The notes under the pieces: model-generated | The model's database searches: none | What the model was told of the DNA's origin: nothing | Seen by the model: only the letters and a program-made list of their open reading frames with translations | Part shown: positions 26,496 to 37,786 of the stretch, piece by piece | Numbering within the stretch: the stretch's first letter is position 1 | Layout: every line of letters begins with the position of its first letter | Translations under genes and position numbers: made by a program | Assembly: GCA_963817855.1 (NCBI GenBank) | Contig: CAWFQA010000001.1 | Span: 682,001-746,000 of the forward strand | Direction of reading: 5' to 3' | Length of the DNA stretch: 64,000 nucleotides | From: JAKAAZ01 sp963817855 | GTDB lineage: Bacteria > Acidobacteriota > Terriglobia > Terriglobales > Acidobacteriaceae

Positions 26496-27425
26496 ATGCC
26501 TTCAGCACCGGAGATTCTGCGACTGATCACGCAATACATGGCCGTGCTGACGGTGGAACGTGCGTCGTCGGAACACACGGTGCGCGCCTACCAGAGAGAG
26601 CTGCATTCGTTTGCGGCGTTTCTGGCGCAGCACTGTGGTGAAGGCGTGGTGCCGGCGCAGATTGAACATCCCGTGATCCGGGAATATCTGGGAACGCTGT
26701 ACGAAAAGAATTTGTCGAAACCCTCAGTGGCGCGGGCGCTGGCGGCGATTCGGTCGTGGTTTGGGTGGCTTGCGAAGATGGGGCACATCGAGCAGAATCC
26801 CGCACGGCTAGTGTCGACGCCGAAGCTGCCGAAACATCTGCCGCGTGTGCCGGGAGCGGAACAGCTGAACCAGGCATTCAACGACGTGGACACGGAAACG
26901 GCGTGGCCGGAGCGGGATCGCGTGATCATGGAGCTGCTGTATGGCTGCGGCATTCGCAACGCGGAGCTGGTGGGGCTGAACCTCGGAGATATTCAGTGGG
27001 GCAATGAGTGCATCCTGGTGCGCGGCAAGGGGCGCAAGGAGCGGTATGTTCCGCTGGGCGATGCGGCGGCCATAGCGGTGCGCGCGTATTTGCCACAGCG
27101 GGTGCAGAAGCTGCTGGACGCGAAGCGGGCGTCCGAGGCGTTGCTGTTGAATGTTCGGTTGCGAGGAGATGGCCGCCTGACTACCCGCAGCGTCGGCCGT
27201 ATCGTGAAGCAGATGGCGCTCTCCCATGGACTTGCCGCGGATGTTCATCCGCATACGTTGCGGCACGCCTTCGGTACGCACATGCTGGAGGAGGGTGCGG
27301 ATTTGCGCGCGATCCAGGAAATCCTTGGGCATGCCCGGCTTTCGACGACGCAGCGATATACCCATTTAACTTCGGGGCAGGTGGCGGCTGTCTATGACAG
27401 GACTCACCCTAGAGCGAAAAGCTGA
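26496..27425 (+). CDS. xerC: Tyrosine recombinase XerC-like
   Basis: A 309-residue tyrosine recombinase paralogous to the preceding gene. The catalytic positions are Arg in GCGIRNAELVG, Lys in GKGRKERYVPLG, HxxR in HPHTLRHAFGTHM and the His/Tyr in ILGHARLSTTQRYTH. The start ATG 26496 lies inside the last GGGGCACCCATG unit of the repeat element, so no native ribosome-binding site is clear. The larger in-frame opening upstream is out-of-frame xerD sequence and repeat. It forms the XerCD pair with its neighbour. Confidence 0.85.
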   Translation: MPSAPEILRLITQYMAVLTVERASSEHTVRAYQRELHSFAAFLAQHCGEGVVPAQIEHPVIREYLGTLYEKNLSKPSVARALAAIRSWFGWLAKMGHIEQNPARLVSTPKLPKHLPRVPGAEQLNQAFNDVDTETAWPERDRVIMELLYGCGIRNAELVGLNLGDIQWGNECILVRGKGRKERYVPLGDAAAIAVRAYLPQRVQKLLDAKRASEALLLNVRLRGDGRLTTRSVGRIVKQMALSHGLAADVHPHTLRHAFGTHMLEEGADLRAIQEILGHARLSTTQRYTHLTSGQVAAVYDRTHPRAKS

Positions 27426-27653
27426 CATTGGGCGCGAAACGCTGCTGCCGGAGGCTGGTTTTTGCGACTGGCGATGCGGCTATCGGGCCATTACAATAGA
27501 GATGTGGCCCTCCCTGTGAGTCGCTGACAATAGGCGCGAAGCTTCCGCCGCGACAACCGCTTACAATTCACTGTATACGCCGGTTTTAAGGCATGGTGCG
27601 GCGGCGAATACGCAACAGCGAAAGACGCTGCAAGACAAAGGTTGGATTTTCTC

Positions 27654-30689
<3,036 letters not shown>

Positions 30690-30737
30690 GCATTCTCAAC
30701 AGGGCTTCGGGTGATCTACGCAACGCGCCGTTTTGCC

Positions 30738-30789
30738 CTCCCATTCTTTGCGCAAAAGGCGCACAAAGGGTGGGGAGCCAGATTTTTTT
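30738..30789 (+). terminator. Terminator after secA
   Basis: Arms 30738-30753 and 30759-30777 pair imperfectly (GCGC core, then AAAG and GGGAG matches) around AAAAG, followed by TTTTTTT at 30783-30789. It lies 49 bases after the secA stop, before a convergent gene. Confidence 0.65.
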
Positions 30790-30798
30790 GACTGACCA

Positions 30799-31482
30799 TC
30801 AGGAAAGTGCTTTTTTGCCGCGGGACGAGCGGTAAATCTGTGCGCCTAAGATGCCGCCGGCAATGGCGAACAACACAATCAACACAGACAAGAAGGCCAT
30901 GGTCAGCAGGATCAGCCCGATACGGCCTTCGGCGGACAGCCAGAAATTTGTGAATGTCGCAACCGGTGCCTGGGGGTCCATGGTGGCTGCCCGGGCGGCA
31001 GCCTGCTTAACAATGGCAGTCAACTGAGTATCAATCTGGTTGCCCTGGTGCAGCCCGTAACGCTGGATCACCAGTAAGACGGAATTGGCAGCGAAGGCTA
31101 CCGTGGCCGCGATCAGCCCCAGCAGCGCGCCGACGCGAGCGCCAACCCGCGGGCCCAGCTTCGTCAATGGCCGGCGTCGATGATAGATTCCCATCGACAC
31201 CACCGCGCCTACCGCTACCCAGAGCACACTGCCCGCCGCTAAGACTGCGGAGAGGACTCCGACTGCAGTTCCCACGACGGCGGCGATTCGCATCGCCAGT
31301 TTCCAGGAAACAGAAACGCTTGTCCCGGCGGCGCCCGCCTGGAGATCCACGCTGACTCCCGGCATCGCCTGGGCGGCTTCGCCGTCGTCTGCGACATAGC
31401 GAATCTGGGGCGCTCCACACGCCAGGCAATAATAGGATTCCGGTTCGAGGGTGGCGCTGCAACGATGACAAACCAAGTCCAT
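30799..31482 (-). CDS. Zinc-ribbon membrane protein of unknown function
   Basis: A 227-residue protein with an N-terminal zinc ribbon (CHRCSATLEPESYYCLACG, residues about 5-23) in the cytoplasm, then about four membrane helices (AVVGTAVGVLSAVLAAGSVLWVA cut into two spans, LGLIAATVAFAANSVLLVI, and a C-terminal IGLILLTMAFLSVLIVLFAIAG span). I do not recognise a named family. ATG 31482 is chosen because the ribbon starts there; the 77 codons upstream have no protein-like character. It lies 55 bases downstream of a lipoprotein gene on the same strand. Confidence 0.65.
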   Translation of the reverse strand: MDLVCHRCSATLEPESYYCLACGAPQIRYVADDGEAAQAMPGVSVDLQAGAAGTSVSVSWKLAMRIAAVVGTAVGVLSAVLAAGSVLWVAVGAVVSMGIYHRRRPLTKLGPRVGARVGALLGLIAATVAFAANSVLLVIQRYGLHQGNQIDTQLTAIVKQAAARAATMDPQAPVATFTNFWLSAEGRIGLILLTMAFLSVLIVLFAIAGGILGAQIYRSSRGKKALS

Positions 31483-31537
31483 ATATGTTGAAGCTAAACT
31501 ACTGTCGCATCTGCTGCAATCGAGGCGCGTCGCGACC

Positions 31538-32236
31538 CTAATCGGTTTGACCTTTATGGGGCAACTGGACAGAGACGATCGAGAATTTTGTTCCGTCCGA
31601 GATGGGAGTGAACTCAATAATGTGCTGATTATCACGGGAGCCTGCGAGCAACTTGATATCGCCCGAGATTTTCGGAGTGCCGACATTGAGGTGCTTTTTT
31701 GAGGACTCGACATCCATGCTGACGTCGTATTCGTGATCGTTGGCGCAGGTCAGTCCCTGGCTAGTTGCCACCGGTTGTCCAACGGGTTTCTTGTCTTTGC
31801 AGGTGAGCACATCGCCGTAGGTGGCCATGGCGTTTTTGTAAAACGCCACCACTTTAAACTCGGGATCCTTGGTCTTATACTCCGCTGCCTTGACATGCAG
31901 TTGCCACTTGCCAAAACTCATATGGATATCCGCCGCGCCGGAGTCCTTTCCTTTGTCGCCGGTCGTGACGGCACCGGGGTAGATGGGAATGCCCACATTG
32001 ACCGCGGCCGCGGAATTGGTGCGAACGTCCAGACCTCCCAACGGCGTGTGCAGGTGCACATTTTCGGCATCGCCATTTTTGTGCTCGTTCACGGAGCAGC
32101 CGGACACGGCGAAAAGCAAAACTCCTACGGAGAGCGCCGCGATGGAGAAGGGACGCGAAGAGGCGCGCATTTGTTCGAAGAGGATATTTTTTGGACGAGC
32201 AGGCCAGTGAACATTCTTGAGGTTATTTACAGCCAT
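31538..32236 (-). CDS. Lipoprotein of unknown function
   Basis: A 232-residue lipoprotein. A lipobox AVSGC follows a hydrophobic stretch, with the lipid-attached Cys at about residue 47. The ATG 32236 has a very strong ribosome-binding site (AGGAGGGG, 6 bases upstream), so the long signal peptide is kept; an internal ATG at 32170 would give a more usual length. The mature part has VNVGIPIYPGAVTTGD and an AYKT/FYKNAMATYGDVLTC region and a C-terminal beta-rich half, but no family is recognised. Probable periplasmic or outer-membrane attachment. Confidence 0.65.
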   Translation of the reverse strand: MAVNNLKNVHWPARPKNILFEQMRASSRPFSIAALSVGVLLFAVSGCSVNEHKNGDAENVHLHTPLGGLDVRTNSAAAVNVGIPIYPGAVTTGDKGKDSGAADIHMSFGKWQLHVKAAEYKTKDPEFKVVAFYKNAMATYGDVLTCKDKKPVGQPVATSQGLTCANDHEYDVSMDVESSKKHLNVGTPKISGDIKLLAGSRDNQHIIEFTPISDGTKFSIVSVQLPHKGQTD

Positions 32237-32339
32237 ACAGCTTCCCCTCCTGCGGTCAACCTAAGCCACCCTGTGATCAAAGATACGCTCCGTGAATCCG
32301 GGAAGTTCGTGTTGAGCCGATGGCGGGCTCATTTTTCTG

Positions 32340-32371
32340 TTGACATTGTTACACTCGTCACACTATATATA
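32340..32371 (+). promoter_or_regulatory. Sigma-70-type promoter of the candidate small RNA
   Basis: TTGACA at 32340-32345 matches the -35 consensus exactly. TATATA at 32364-32369 serves as -10, with an 18-base spacer; an overlapping hexamer gives 16 or 20. No open reading frame starts within the next 150 bases before the terminator. Confidence 0.55.
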
Positions 32372-32376
32372 GTGCG

Positions 32377-32532
32377 AGGCCACCTACAAGCGCAACTCTT
32401 AGGGCTCGTGCGACAAACAGCTTTTCGGGAGAAGAAGCTGCCGGAGGCAAATGCTCCGAGATGTGCAGCGAGTGGCAACCTTCTGCAACACACCAGGCAA
32501 CGGCCTTGCAATCATCGCAAGGCCGTTTTTTT
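32377..32532 (+). ncRNA. Candidate small RNA or structured leader
   Basis: A promoter at 32340-32371 and an intrinsic terminator at 32499-32532 bracket about 155 bases with no gene. The transcript can form local hairpins: CGGAG/CTCCG around GCAAATG at about 32434-32450, AGCTTTT with AGAAGCT near 32410-32430, and a long-range CTCG..CGAG pairing. The length and long-range pairing leave 6S-like RNA possible, but I could not fit the conserved bubble. It could also be an attenuated leader of the FecR/DUF6600 gene starting at 32665. Confidence 0.4.
32499..32532 (+). terminator. Intrinsic terminator
   Basis: AACGGCCTTGC at 32499-32509 and GCAAGGCCGTT at 32517-32527 form a perfect 11-bp stem with a 7-base loop, followed by T residues to 32532. 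It is a textbook Rho-independent terminator on the plus strand. Confidence 0.8.
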
Positions 32533-32664
32533 CTGCGCGATGGAGCGGGATCGGTGGGTGCGGTGGATTTTGATGGGCCGGGTGCATCGGCGGCGTGGGA
32601 ATTTTCACTGGCGAAACGAAGGATCGCGCTGGAAGGAGCAACTCCGGGGAGCGGAACTCGTGCA

Positions 32665-34401
32665 ATGAGAGTTCATGTTCGAAGCCTGGAGGCAATCGAA
32701 GTGAGGAACCGTCCGCGCGCGTGTTTCCTTCATGTAAGTTTGTTCAGCGTATCGATGGCGCTGCTGCTGGGGGTGGCTCAGACATGGGCCGCTGCAGGCG
32801 ATCCGCCGGCGCGGGTGGCGCGGTTAACGCACTTGACAGCCCATGTGGCGCTGGAACCTGCGGGAACCAGCCAATGGACGCAGGCGGTGCCGAACACTCC
32901 TCTGACCAACGGAGATCGCCTGTATGTGAATCACGAGGGCCATGCGGAGTTGCAGATGGACGAGCTTGCGGTGCGAGCATGGGAGTTTACGGATCTGAGC
33001 GTTGTGGACCTCGCTGATCATGTGACGCAGCTTGCAGTGGCGCAGGGAAGCCTGCATGTGCGAACGTTCGCGCTGAGTGCGGAAAAGCTTGTCGAGGTGG
33101 ATACGCCGAACGGCGCGATCACGGTGACGCAGCCCGGCGATTTTCGGCTGGATGCGTATACCAATGGCGGTGGCACGCTGGTGACAGTCGACGCCGGTGC
33201 GATCCGAGTCAGCGGTCCGGGGGTGGACAAGGTGTTGGGCGCGGGGGAAAGCATGCACCTGGTAGGAAGCAATCCGATTCAGATGCTTGCGCAGCGCATG
33301 CCGGGCAAGGATCCGTTCGACGTCTGGAGCCAGCAGCGCGACCGCGCATTTTTGAGCTCCGATTCGCGCAGGTATGTCAATCCGGACACGGTCGGATCAG
33401 AAGATCTGGATGCATACGGGAAGTGGTCGGACACTCTGGAATATGGTCCGGTGTGGTATCCGACCAATCTTCCGGCAGGGTGGTCGCCGTATTCGAATGG
33501 TCGCTGGACCTGGATCGCGCCCTGGGGATGGACATGGGTGGATGCGGATGCGTGGGGATTTGCGCCATTCCATTACGGGCGGTGGACGGACCTCGGGTCG
33601 CGGTGGGGCTGGATTCCCGGGCCGGTAGAAGCGAGTCCCGTGTTTGCTCCCGCGATGGTTGCGTTCGTAAGCGGTGCAAGCTTTTCCAATGAAGCAGGCA
33701 AGCCGTTGGCGGGGTGGTTTCCGCTGGGAGCGGGAGAGCCATTTTATCCCGCATATACTTGTACCCGCGCTTGCTTTACCCAAGTGAATCTTTCTAATTT
33801 GAGCGATGCACATTCGAGTCCGCGCCGCGTGAGTGCAACAAATTATTTTGGCTACTACCATACCCACGCCGGATTTCGCTCCATTCGGTATGTACACCAG
33901 AAGACGGCGACGATTGCGATTCCGGCGGATCAATTTGCGGCGGAAGGAGCGGTGACGCCAGAAACGGCGATCCATCCCACGGCGCAACAACGAGCCTCTG
34001 CGCGGATCTTGTCGCATCCTGTGGTCTCGCCTACGATGCAAAGTGTGGTTCCGCGGCGGGTAAGTTCAGTGGCGGTTCCCGCCGAGAGGGCGTCGGTGAT
34101 TGTGGCGCTGCATGCGGCGGCTACGACCGCTCCGCAGACCGGGGTTGAGGAGTTGGCGTCGCAGCCGGGTGAAAAGTTTTGGTTGATCGCACGAACCGCG
34201 CCTCCCTCGGCTGGCCCGAGCTTTGAACAGCAATTGCCGGCGCTGCGCCAGAATGCCGGACGTCCGCTCGATCCGGGCCAGTGGACGAACCTAGCGGCAG
34301 GTCGCGCTGCTGGTCCTGCGACAGTGCGGGAGTTTCCGCCGGAGAACATGTCCTTAATACACGAAACGGGACACACGCAACGGGTCGACCCGGTGGAGTG
34401 A
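32665..34401 (+). CDS. FecR-domain and DUF6600 exported protein
   Basis: A 578-residue exported protein. After a signal or anchor (FLHVSLFSVSMALLLGVAQTWA, to about residue 45) comes a FecR-like beta domain (about 55-195; NTPLTNGDRLYVNHEGHAEL, VEVDTPNGAITVTQPGDFRL), then DUF6600 repeats with tryptophan-rich YGPVWYP, WIAPWGWTWVDADAWGFAP and HYGRWTDLGSRWGWIPG (about 255-320). The C-terminal 200 residues are low-complexity. It is a likely cell-envelope protein of unknown role; no sigma factor or anti-sigma partner is adjacent. ATG 32665 is preferred, because codons upstream overlap the terminator and are not protein-like. Confidence 0.75.
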   Translation: MRVHVRSLEAIEVRNRPRACFLHVSLFSVSMALLLGVAQTWAAAGDPPARVARLTHLTAHVALEPAGTSQWTQAVPNTPLTNGDRLYVNHEGHAELQMDELAVRAWEFTDLSVVDLADHVTQLAVAQGSLHVRTFALSAEKLVEVDTPNGAITVTQPGDFRLDAYTNGGGTLVTVDAGAIRVSGPGVDKVLGAGESMHLVGSNPIQMLAQRMPGKDPFDVWSQQRDRAFLSSDSRRYVNPDTVGSEDLDAYGKWSDTLEYGPVWYPTNLPAGWSPYSNGRWTWIAPWGWTWVDADAWGFAPFHYGRWTDLGSRWGWIPGPVEASPVFAPAMVAFVSGASFSNEAGKPLAGWFPLGAGEPFYPAYTCTRACFTQVNLSNLSDAHSSPRRVSATNYFGYYHTHAGFRSIRYVHQKTATIAIPADQFAAEGAVTPETAIHPTAQQRASARILSHPVVSPTMQSVVPRRVSSVAVPAERASVIVALHAAATTAPQTGVEELASQPGEKFWLIARTAPPSAGPSFEQQLPALRQNAGRPLDPGQWTNLAAGRAAGPATVREFPPENMSLIHETGHTQRVDPVE

Positions 34402-34676
34402 GATGAGATGGCGCGATCCATGCGACTGGAAGAGAAAATCCGTGTTGGACACTGCGTCTTGATTTTTTTGTTCGAGGATGAAAAATAGGTGCTGCGCAAT
34501 TGGCCCGCGACAACTTATACTTTGACTAAGGTCGCCGATTGCGGCCATCGATAGGCGCAGGAGATTGAAGCGACTCAACCTGAAGTGCTGCGCAGCCAGC
34601 ACAAGAGAATGCATTCTGTTCTCGCTTCTAAAGGTGAAACGTTGATGCATCTCTGCCTGGGGAATTGGGGAGTCTG

Positions 34677-35285
34677 ATGGCACAACCGCAACCCGCCCGA
34701 CGCAAGATGCAATCCGTGAAGACGCCTGTCTCCATCCCAGACAAACTGTATTTTCGAATTGGGGATGTTGCACGCCTGTGCAGCCTGCCCGCGTACGTGC
34801 TGCGATTTTGGGAGACGGAGTTTCCGCAGTTGAAGCCGCACAAAGGTGGCAGCGGTCAACGGCTGTATCGCAAGCGCGACGTCGAAATTGTTCTCGAGAT
34901 CAAGCGACTGCTGTACGGCGAAGGATTCACCATTGCCGGTGCACGCAAATCTCTGGCGGAGAAGCGCACCACACTCGTAGCCGTCGATCCGCAGAATGGA
35001 ACAGCGCCGCACCCGATGCGACGCAAGACGGACTTCGTTACTCCTCAGGCGACCGTGAAGACTGGACGCGGAGCAGGGATTTCAGCCGTGGGGTCAAAGC
35101 CTACAGCGGTGAGTCCCAAGTTCAACGAACTGCGCAAAGAGATGCGCGCCTTACTCTCGATGTTGGGCTCGGGAGCAAACATCAACCCCGCAGCGTCCGC
35201 AGCGAATCATGCCGCAGTGGCTTCTGTGCCCGTCCAGCGTAAGAAAAAGGGCCGCGAGATGACGGACGAGCCGACACTTTTTTAA
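34677..35285 (+). CDS. MerR-family transcriptional regulator
   Basis: A 202-residue regulator with a MerR-type winged helix near residues 24-92 (YFRIGDVARLCSLPAYVLRF, ETEFPQLKPH, RLYRKRDVEIVLEIKRLL). The rest is a basic, flexible tail without metal-binding cysteines, as in the small HTH-containing MerR proteins of acidobacteria and myxobacteria with no known ligand. ATG 34677 follows GGGGAG by 4-5 bases; an in-frame TTG 12 bases upstream is less likely. It ends in a run of T residues. The gene stands alone, so its target may be its own promoter. Confidence 0.8.
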   Translation: MAQPQPARRKMQSVKTPVSIPDKLYFRIGDVARLCSLPAYVLRFWETEFPQLKPHKGGSGQRLYRKRDVEIVLEIKRLLYGEGFTIAGARKSLAEKRTTLVAVDPQNGTAPHPMRRKTDFVTPQATVKTGRGAGISAVGSKPTAVSPKFNELRKEMRALLSMLGSGANINPAASAANHAAVASVPVQRKKKGREMTDEPTLF

Positions 35286-35324
35286 AGCCCTTCGGCGAAT
35301 TGAAGTGATTCAAATAGCACGACT

Positions 35325-35410
35325 CAGCGGCTAAAGCCAAACTGTTTTCCGCCATGTAATTGCCCGACGGAAGTCGGACCCTGATACAAAGCCAAACGAC
35401 ATTCGTCGAA
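35325..35410. repeat. Stem-loop repeat of an acidobacterial type
   Basis: GGCTAAAGCC at 35329-35338 and CCGACGGAAGTCGG at 35364-35377 are two short hairpins followed by ACCCTGATACAAAGCC. From memory this order (reverse strand: GGCTTTGTATCAGGG, then two stems) recurs in many acidobacterial genomes. That is prior knowledge, not something shown by this window. No gene lies in 35286-35583. Confidence 0.45.
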
Positions 35411-35504
35411 CAAATGTGGGACTTGGGGTGCCGGTGTGTGTCGGCGGGGGGCCAGGGCAGTCACGCGGCGAAACCTGCCACAATCAATTCCGCATTGAAA
35501 ACAG

Positions 35505-35533
35505 AAAAAAAAGGGCCCCTCGTGTGAGGGGCC
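35505..35533 (-). terminator. Terminator of the OmpA-family gene
   Basis: Read on the minus strand, GGCCCCTC-ACAC-GAGGGGCC is a perfect 8-bp stem followed by eight T residues (35505-35512 on plus as A). It lies about 50 bases after the stop of the OmpA-like gene. Confidence 0.85.
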
Positions 35534-35583
35534 AATCTGCCTTGGTTCTCTCTTGTGTGAGAGCTTTTGAGTCAACCTTATTG

Positions 35584-36537
35584 CTACGGCGTCGAACTGG
35601 GCTGCGACGCAGTCCCATTCGAGGAGGACTGCGCGGTGCCGGACTGCGCCGCGCCGGTAGTTGAGGCGCCTTGGTTCGACGCACTCAGGGTTGACAAACT
35701 GTTATGCATCAGTGTGACTTCCACGACGCTGCCACGGCGGGTCTTGTTGGAATCGCTCACATTTAGAGGAGCGTTGCCGAGCCCGATCTGGCGAATCTTA
35801 TACAGCGGGACCTGACGGTCGGTGACTAGATAGCGTGTCACGGCCGAGGCCATATTGTGGGAGGCCTGGATACCAGCCTGACCACGAAGGGGTGAATAAC
35901 CCTGGACGTCGATCAGAGTTCCGCGCTGCCCCTGAAGCTGGCTGACCAACTGGTCGAGCGCATCTTTCGAGTTCTGGCCGAGCGGACTGTGACTGCTGCG
36001 GAAGCGAATCTCCACCGTCGTCACAGTCTGGTATTGATCCAGATTGCTGACTGCCGTTCCGATCGCAGCGGTCTGAGTATTAGCCTGCTGTGCTGTCTGC
36101 TGCGCCTGATTGGCAGTGTTGCCAGCTTCCGTTGCGTGCTGATCGGCCGTGTTCGCGGTCTGCTGTGCCTTGCTAATGCCAGCCTGGGCGCGACCGTCAA
36201 CATCCTTGATGTCGCGGGCGTTTGCGGCCGAAACCTGATCCAGCTCGTTTAAGCGTTCTTTTACCGGGTTCAACTGCCGATGGACCCACTTTTTACGGGC
36301 CATTGGGTTCATGTGCCCCCAGAAGCCCTCATGGGATTGTGTTTCCAGCGGCGGCTGACCTGTGCCAGTCATTGCAGTATTGCCGGAAGTTGATGCAGTG
36401 GCTGAGGTTCCGGTCTGCACTTGAGCATTAGACGCTGAACTCTGGTTCGCAGACTGTGCCATGAGCGGGAGTGCGGTGCAGGCGGCGAGTACTATCGTTG
36501 CAATTCTGAGCAAATTTTTTGAATTGTACGTTTTCAT
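35584..36537 (-). CDS. OmpA-family C-terminal domain protein
   Basis: A 317-residue exported protein with a signal peptide (LLRIATIVLAACTALPLMAQ), a polar linker, an alanine/glutamine-rich helical coiled-coil-like stretch (residues about 110-180; AQQTANTADQHATEAGNTAN), then an OmpA C-terminal peptidoglycan-binding domain (LGQNSKDALDQLVSQLQGQR, LIDVQGYSPLRGQAG, RYLVTDRQVPLYKIRQIGLG). It should tie the outer envelope to peptidoglycan. ATG 36537 has GGAAG upstream and opens the signal peptide. The tail is serine/threonine/glutamine-rich. A strong terminator follows. Confidence 0.85.
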   Translation of the reverse strand: MKTYNSKNLLRIATIVLAACTALPLMAQSANQSSASNAQVQTGTSATASTSGNTAMTGTGQPPLETQSHEGFWGHMNPMARKKWVHRQLNPVKERLNELDQVSAANARDIKDVDGRAQAGISKAQQTANTADQHATEAGNTANQAQQTAQQANTQTAAIGTAVSNLDQYQTVTTVEIRFRSSHSPLGQNSKDALDQLVSQLQGQRGTLIDVQGYSPLRGQAGIQASHNMASAVTRYLVTDRQVPLYKIRQIGLGNAPLNVSDSNKTRRGSVVEVTLMHNSLSTLSASNQGASTTGAAQSGTAQSSSNGTASQPSSTP

Positions 36538-36815
36538 CACTCTTCCATGACCGTGCCGCGCTACTGGCACTTGGTAGTGCCATTCCTGATTGCAAGCGCG
36601 ATGCCAAAGAACAGGCGGCTCCGAAAGGAGCATGGAATTGATTTAACTTGCTGATTCTAAAGATGAGAAGGGGCGGGATTGGAAAGCTAGTGAAAATTCA
36701 TCGATTAAGGGGCGTTGGGAATCGCGTAAAACCTGCTCGTAACCCGGCAAAAAGTACCGTCGTAAGGCCTGTAAATCAGCTAGCCGGGATCATCTACCCG
36801 TCGATCGGCGGGGAG

Positions 36816-37388
36816 TTAAGGGCGGGTTCCGATGTCCACAATTCGCAGAGAGGGAGGCTGCTGATTCCACATAGGAGAGACGTTGTCGAAAACCAGACGA
36901 AAATCCTGGGTTTTGCCTGCAGCAAGGGGGGCGGCGCTGATCGGCTGCGTATCCACGTACGGGTCGCGGGAGCGGACGAGGCTTAGGGGCGCCTGCAGTA
37001 CCTGAGGGGCGTCGCCGGTGACATTGGGGAATGCCGCCTGGATCGTCATCGAAGTGATGGCGCGATTGCCTCGATTCTGTATCGTGCCATCGACATAGGT
37101 GAGCTGGTCGCCGGCAAAATTGCTGGCCTGGCTGACCTGCACATTGCCCAAAGTGACGTATTTCGCGTAGGGGTCGACGCGATCGCCGTTGGAGTTGGCG
37201 GTCGGACGCCCCACCCAGAACACAACTCCGAGCCCACCGCAGATCACAACCAGCGCAACAATCCATGGCATCCAGTTACGATCCGCCCCCTCGGCTGCAC
37301 CACTCCCTGAAGGAGTCTCGGCTGCGAAAAGAATGGGTTCGCGGTGCGGAGTGGCGGGTTGAGGCGGCCGTGATTCTGGGTCGTTCAT
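36816..37388 (-). CDS. Single-pass membrane protein, unknown function
   Basis: A 190-residue protein with a proline-rich cytoplasmic N-terminus, one membrane helix (NWMPWIVALVVICGGLGVVFWV, residues about 39-58) and an exported beta-sandwich-like domain (VTLGNVQVSQASNFAGDQLTY-type strand pattern, then NRGNRAITSMTIQAAF). The second half resembles the FxLYD/DUF2393-type domains that stabilise exported proteins, but I do not claim a family. The gene stands alone between the OmpA-like gene and a DnaC-like gene on the same strand. Confidence 0.6.
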   Translation of the reverse strand: MNDPESRPPQPATPHREPILFAAETPSGSGAAEGADRNWMPWIVALVVICGGLGVVFWVGRPTANSNGDRVDPYAKYVTLGNVQVSQASNFAGDQLTYVDGTIQNRGNRAITSMTIQAAFPNVTGDAPQVLQAPLSLVRSRDPYVDTQPISAAPLAAGKTQDFRLVFDNVSPMWNQQPPSLRIVDIGTRP

Positions 37389-37786
37389 GCGCCGATTGTA
37401 ACTCGCCTGGAGGGTGGCGGAAACAATCCCGAATTAGAAGTCAACAATGAAAAAACAGAAAATTGATTCAAGAACCGAATCCGTTTCGCCGAAACACACG
37501 TCATAGAGACAGCCACTGCAAGTGAATGCACGCGGCGTTTGGCTGTGGCTTTCGCTTGGACGGTATCGGACGGGATCAAATATGTTGCGGGCTATCAAGA
37601 GGCAAGCGCGAAAACGCCCTGTTCAACCGCAAGGGGACACGATCTATCGTGCGGCCGCGGTTGCGGCGGCGTTGATGGTGCTGGCGGCTGCGCCGTTTTT
37701 TTGATTCCGGCGGAGGCGGCTGGGTTTCGGAGCGATCGAAGGTGGCTGGCGTGCGAGGCACTGTCGAGTGAGTGCGCCGTTTCGTC
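37389..37786. other. Spacer with no supportable gene
   Basis: About 400 bases. On the plus strand ATG 37582 opens a 40-codon frame (MLRAIKRQARKRPVQPQG, then a hydrophobic alanine-rich helix) with no ribosome-binding site, so it is not called. Nothing else was seen. Confidence 0.4.

Noticed and set aside
32377..32532. Firm identification of the RNA as 6S RNA
   Set aside because: A closing stem is possible but the conserved central bubble could not be fitted, so only a candidate small RNA is called.
37582..37704. A 40-codon plus-strand frame with a hydrophobic end
   Set aside because: No ribosome-binding site and alanine-rich; plausible but unsupported.
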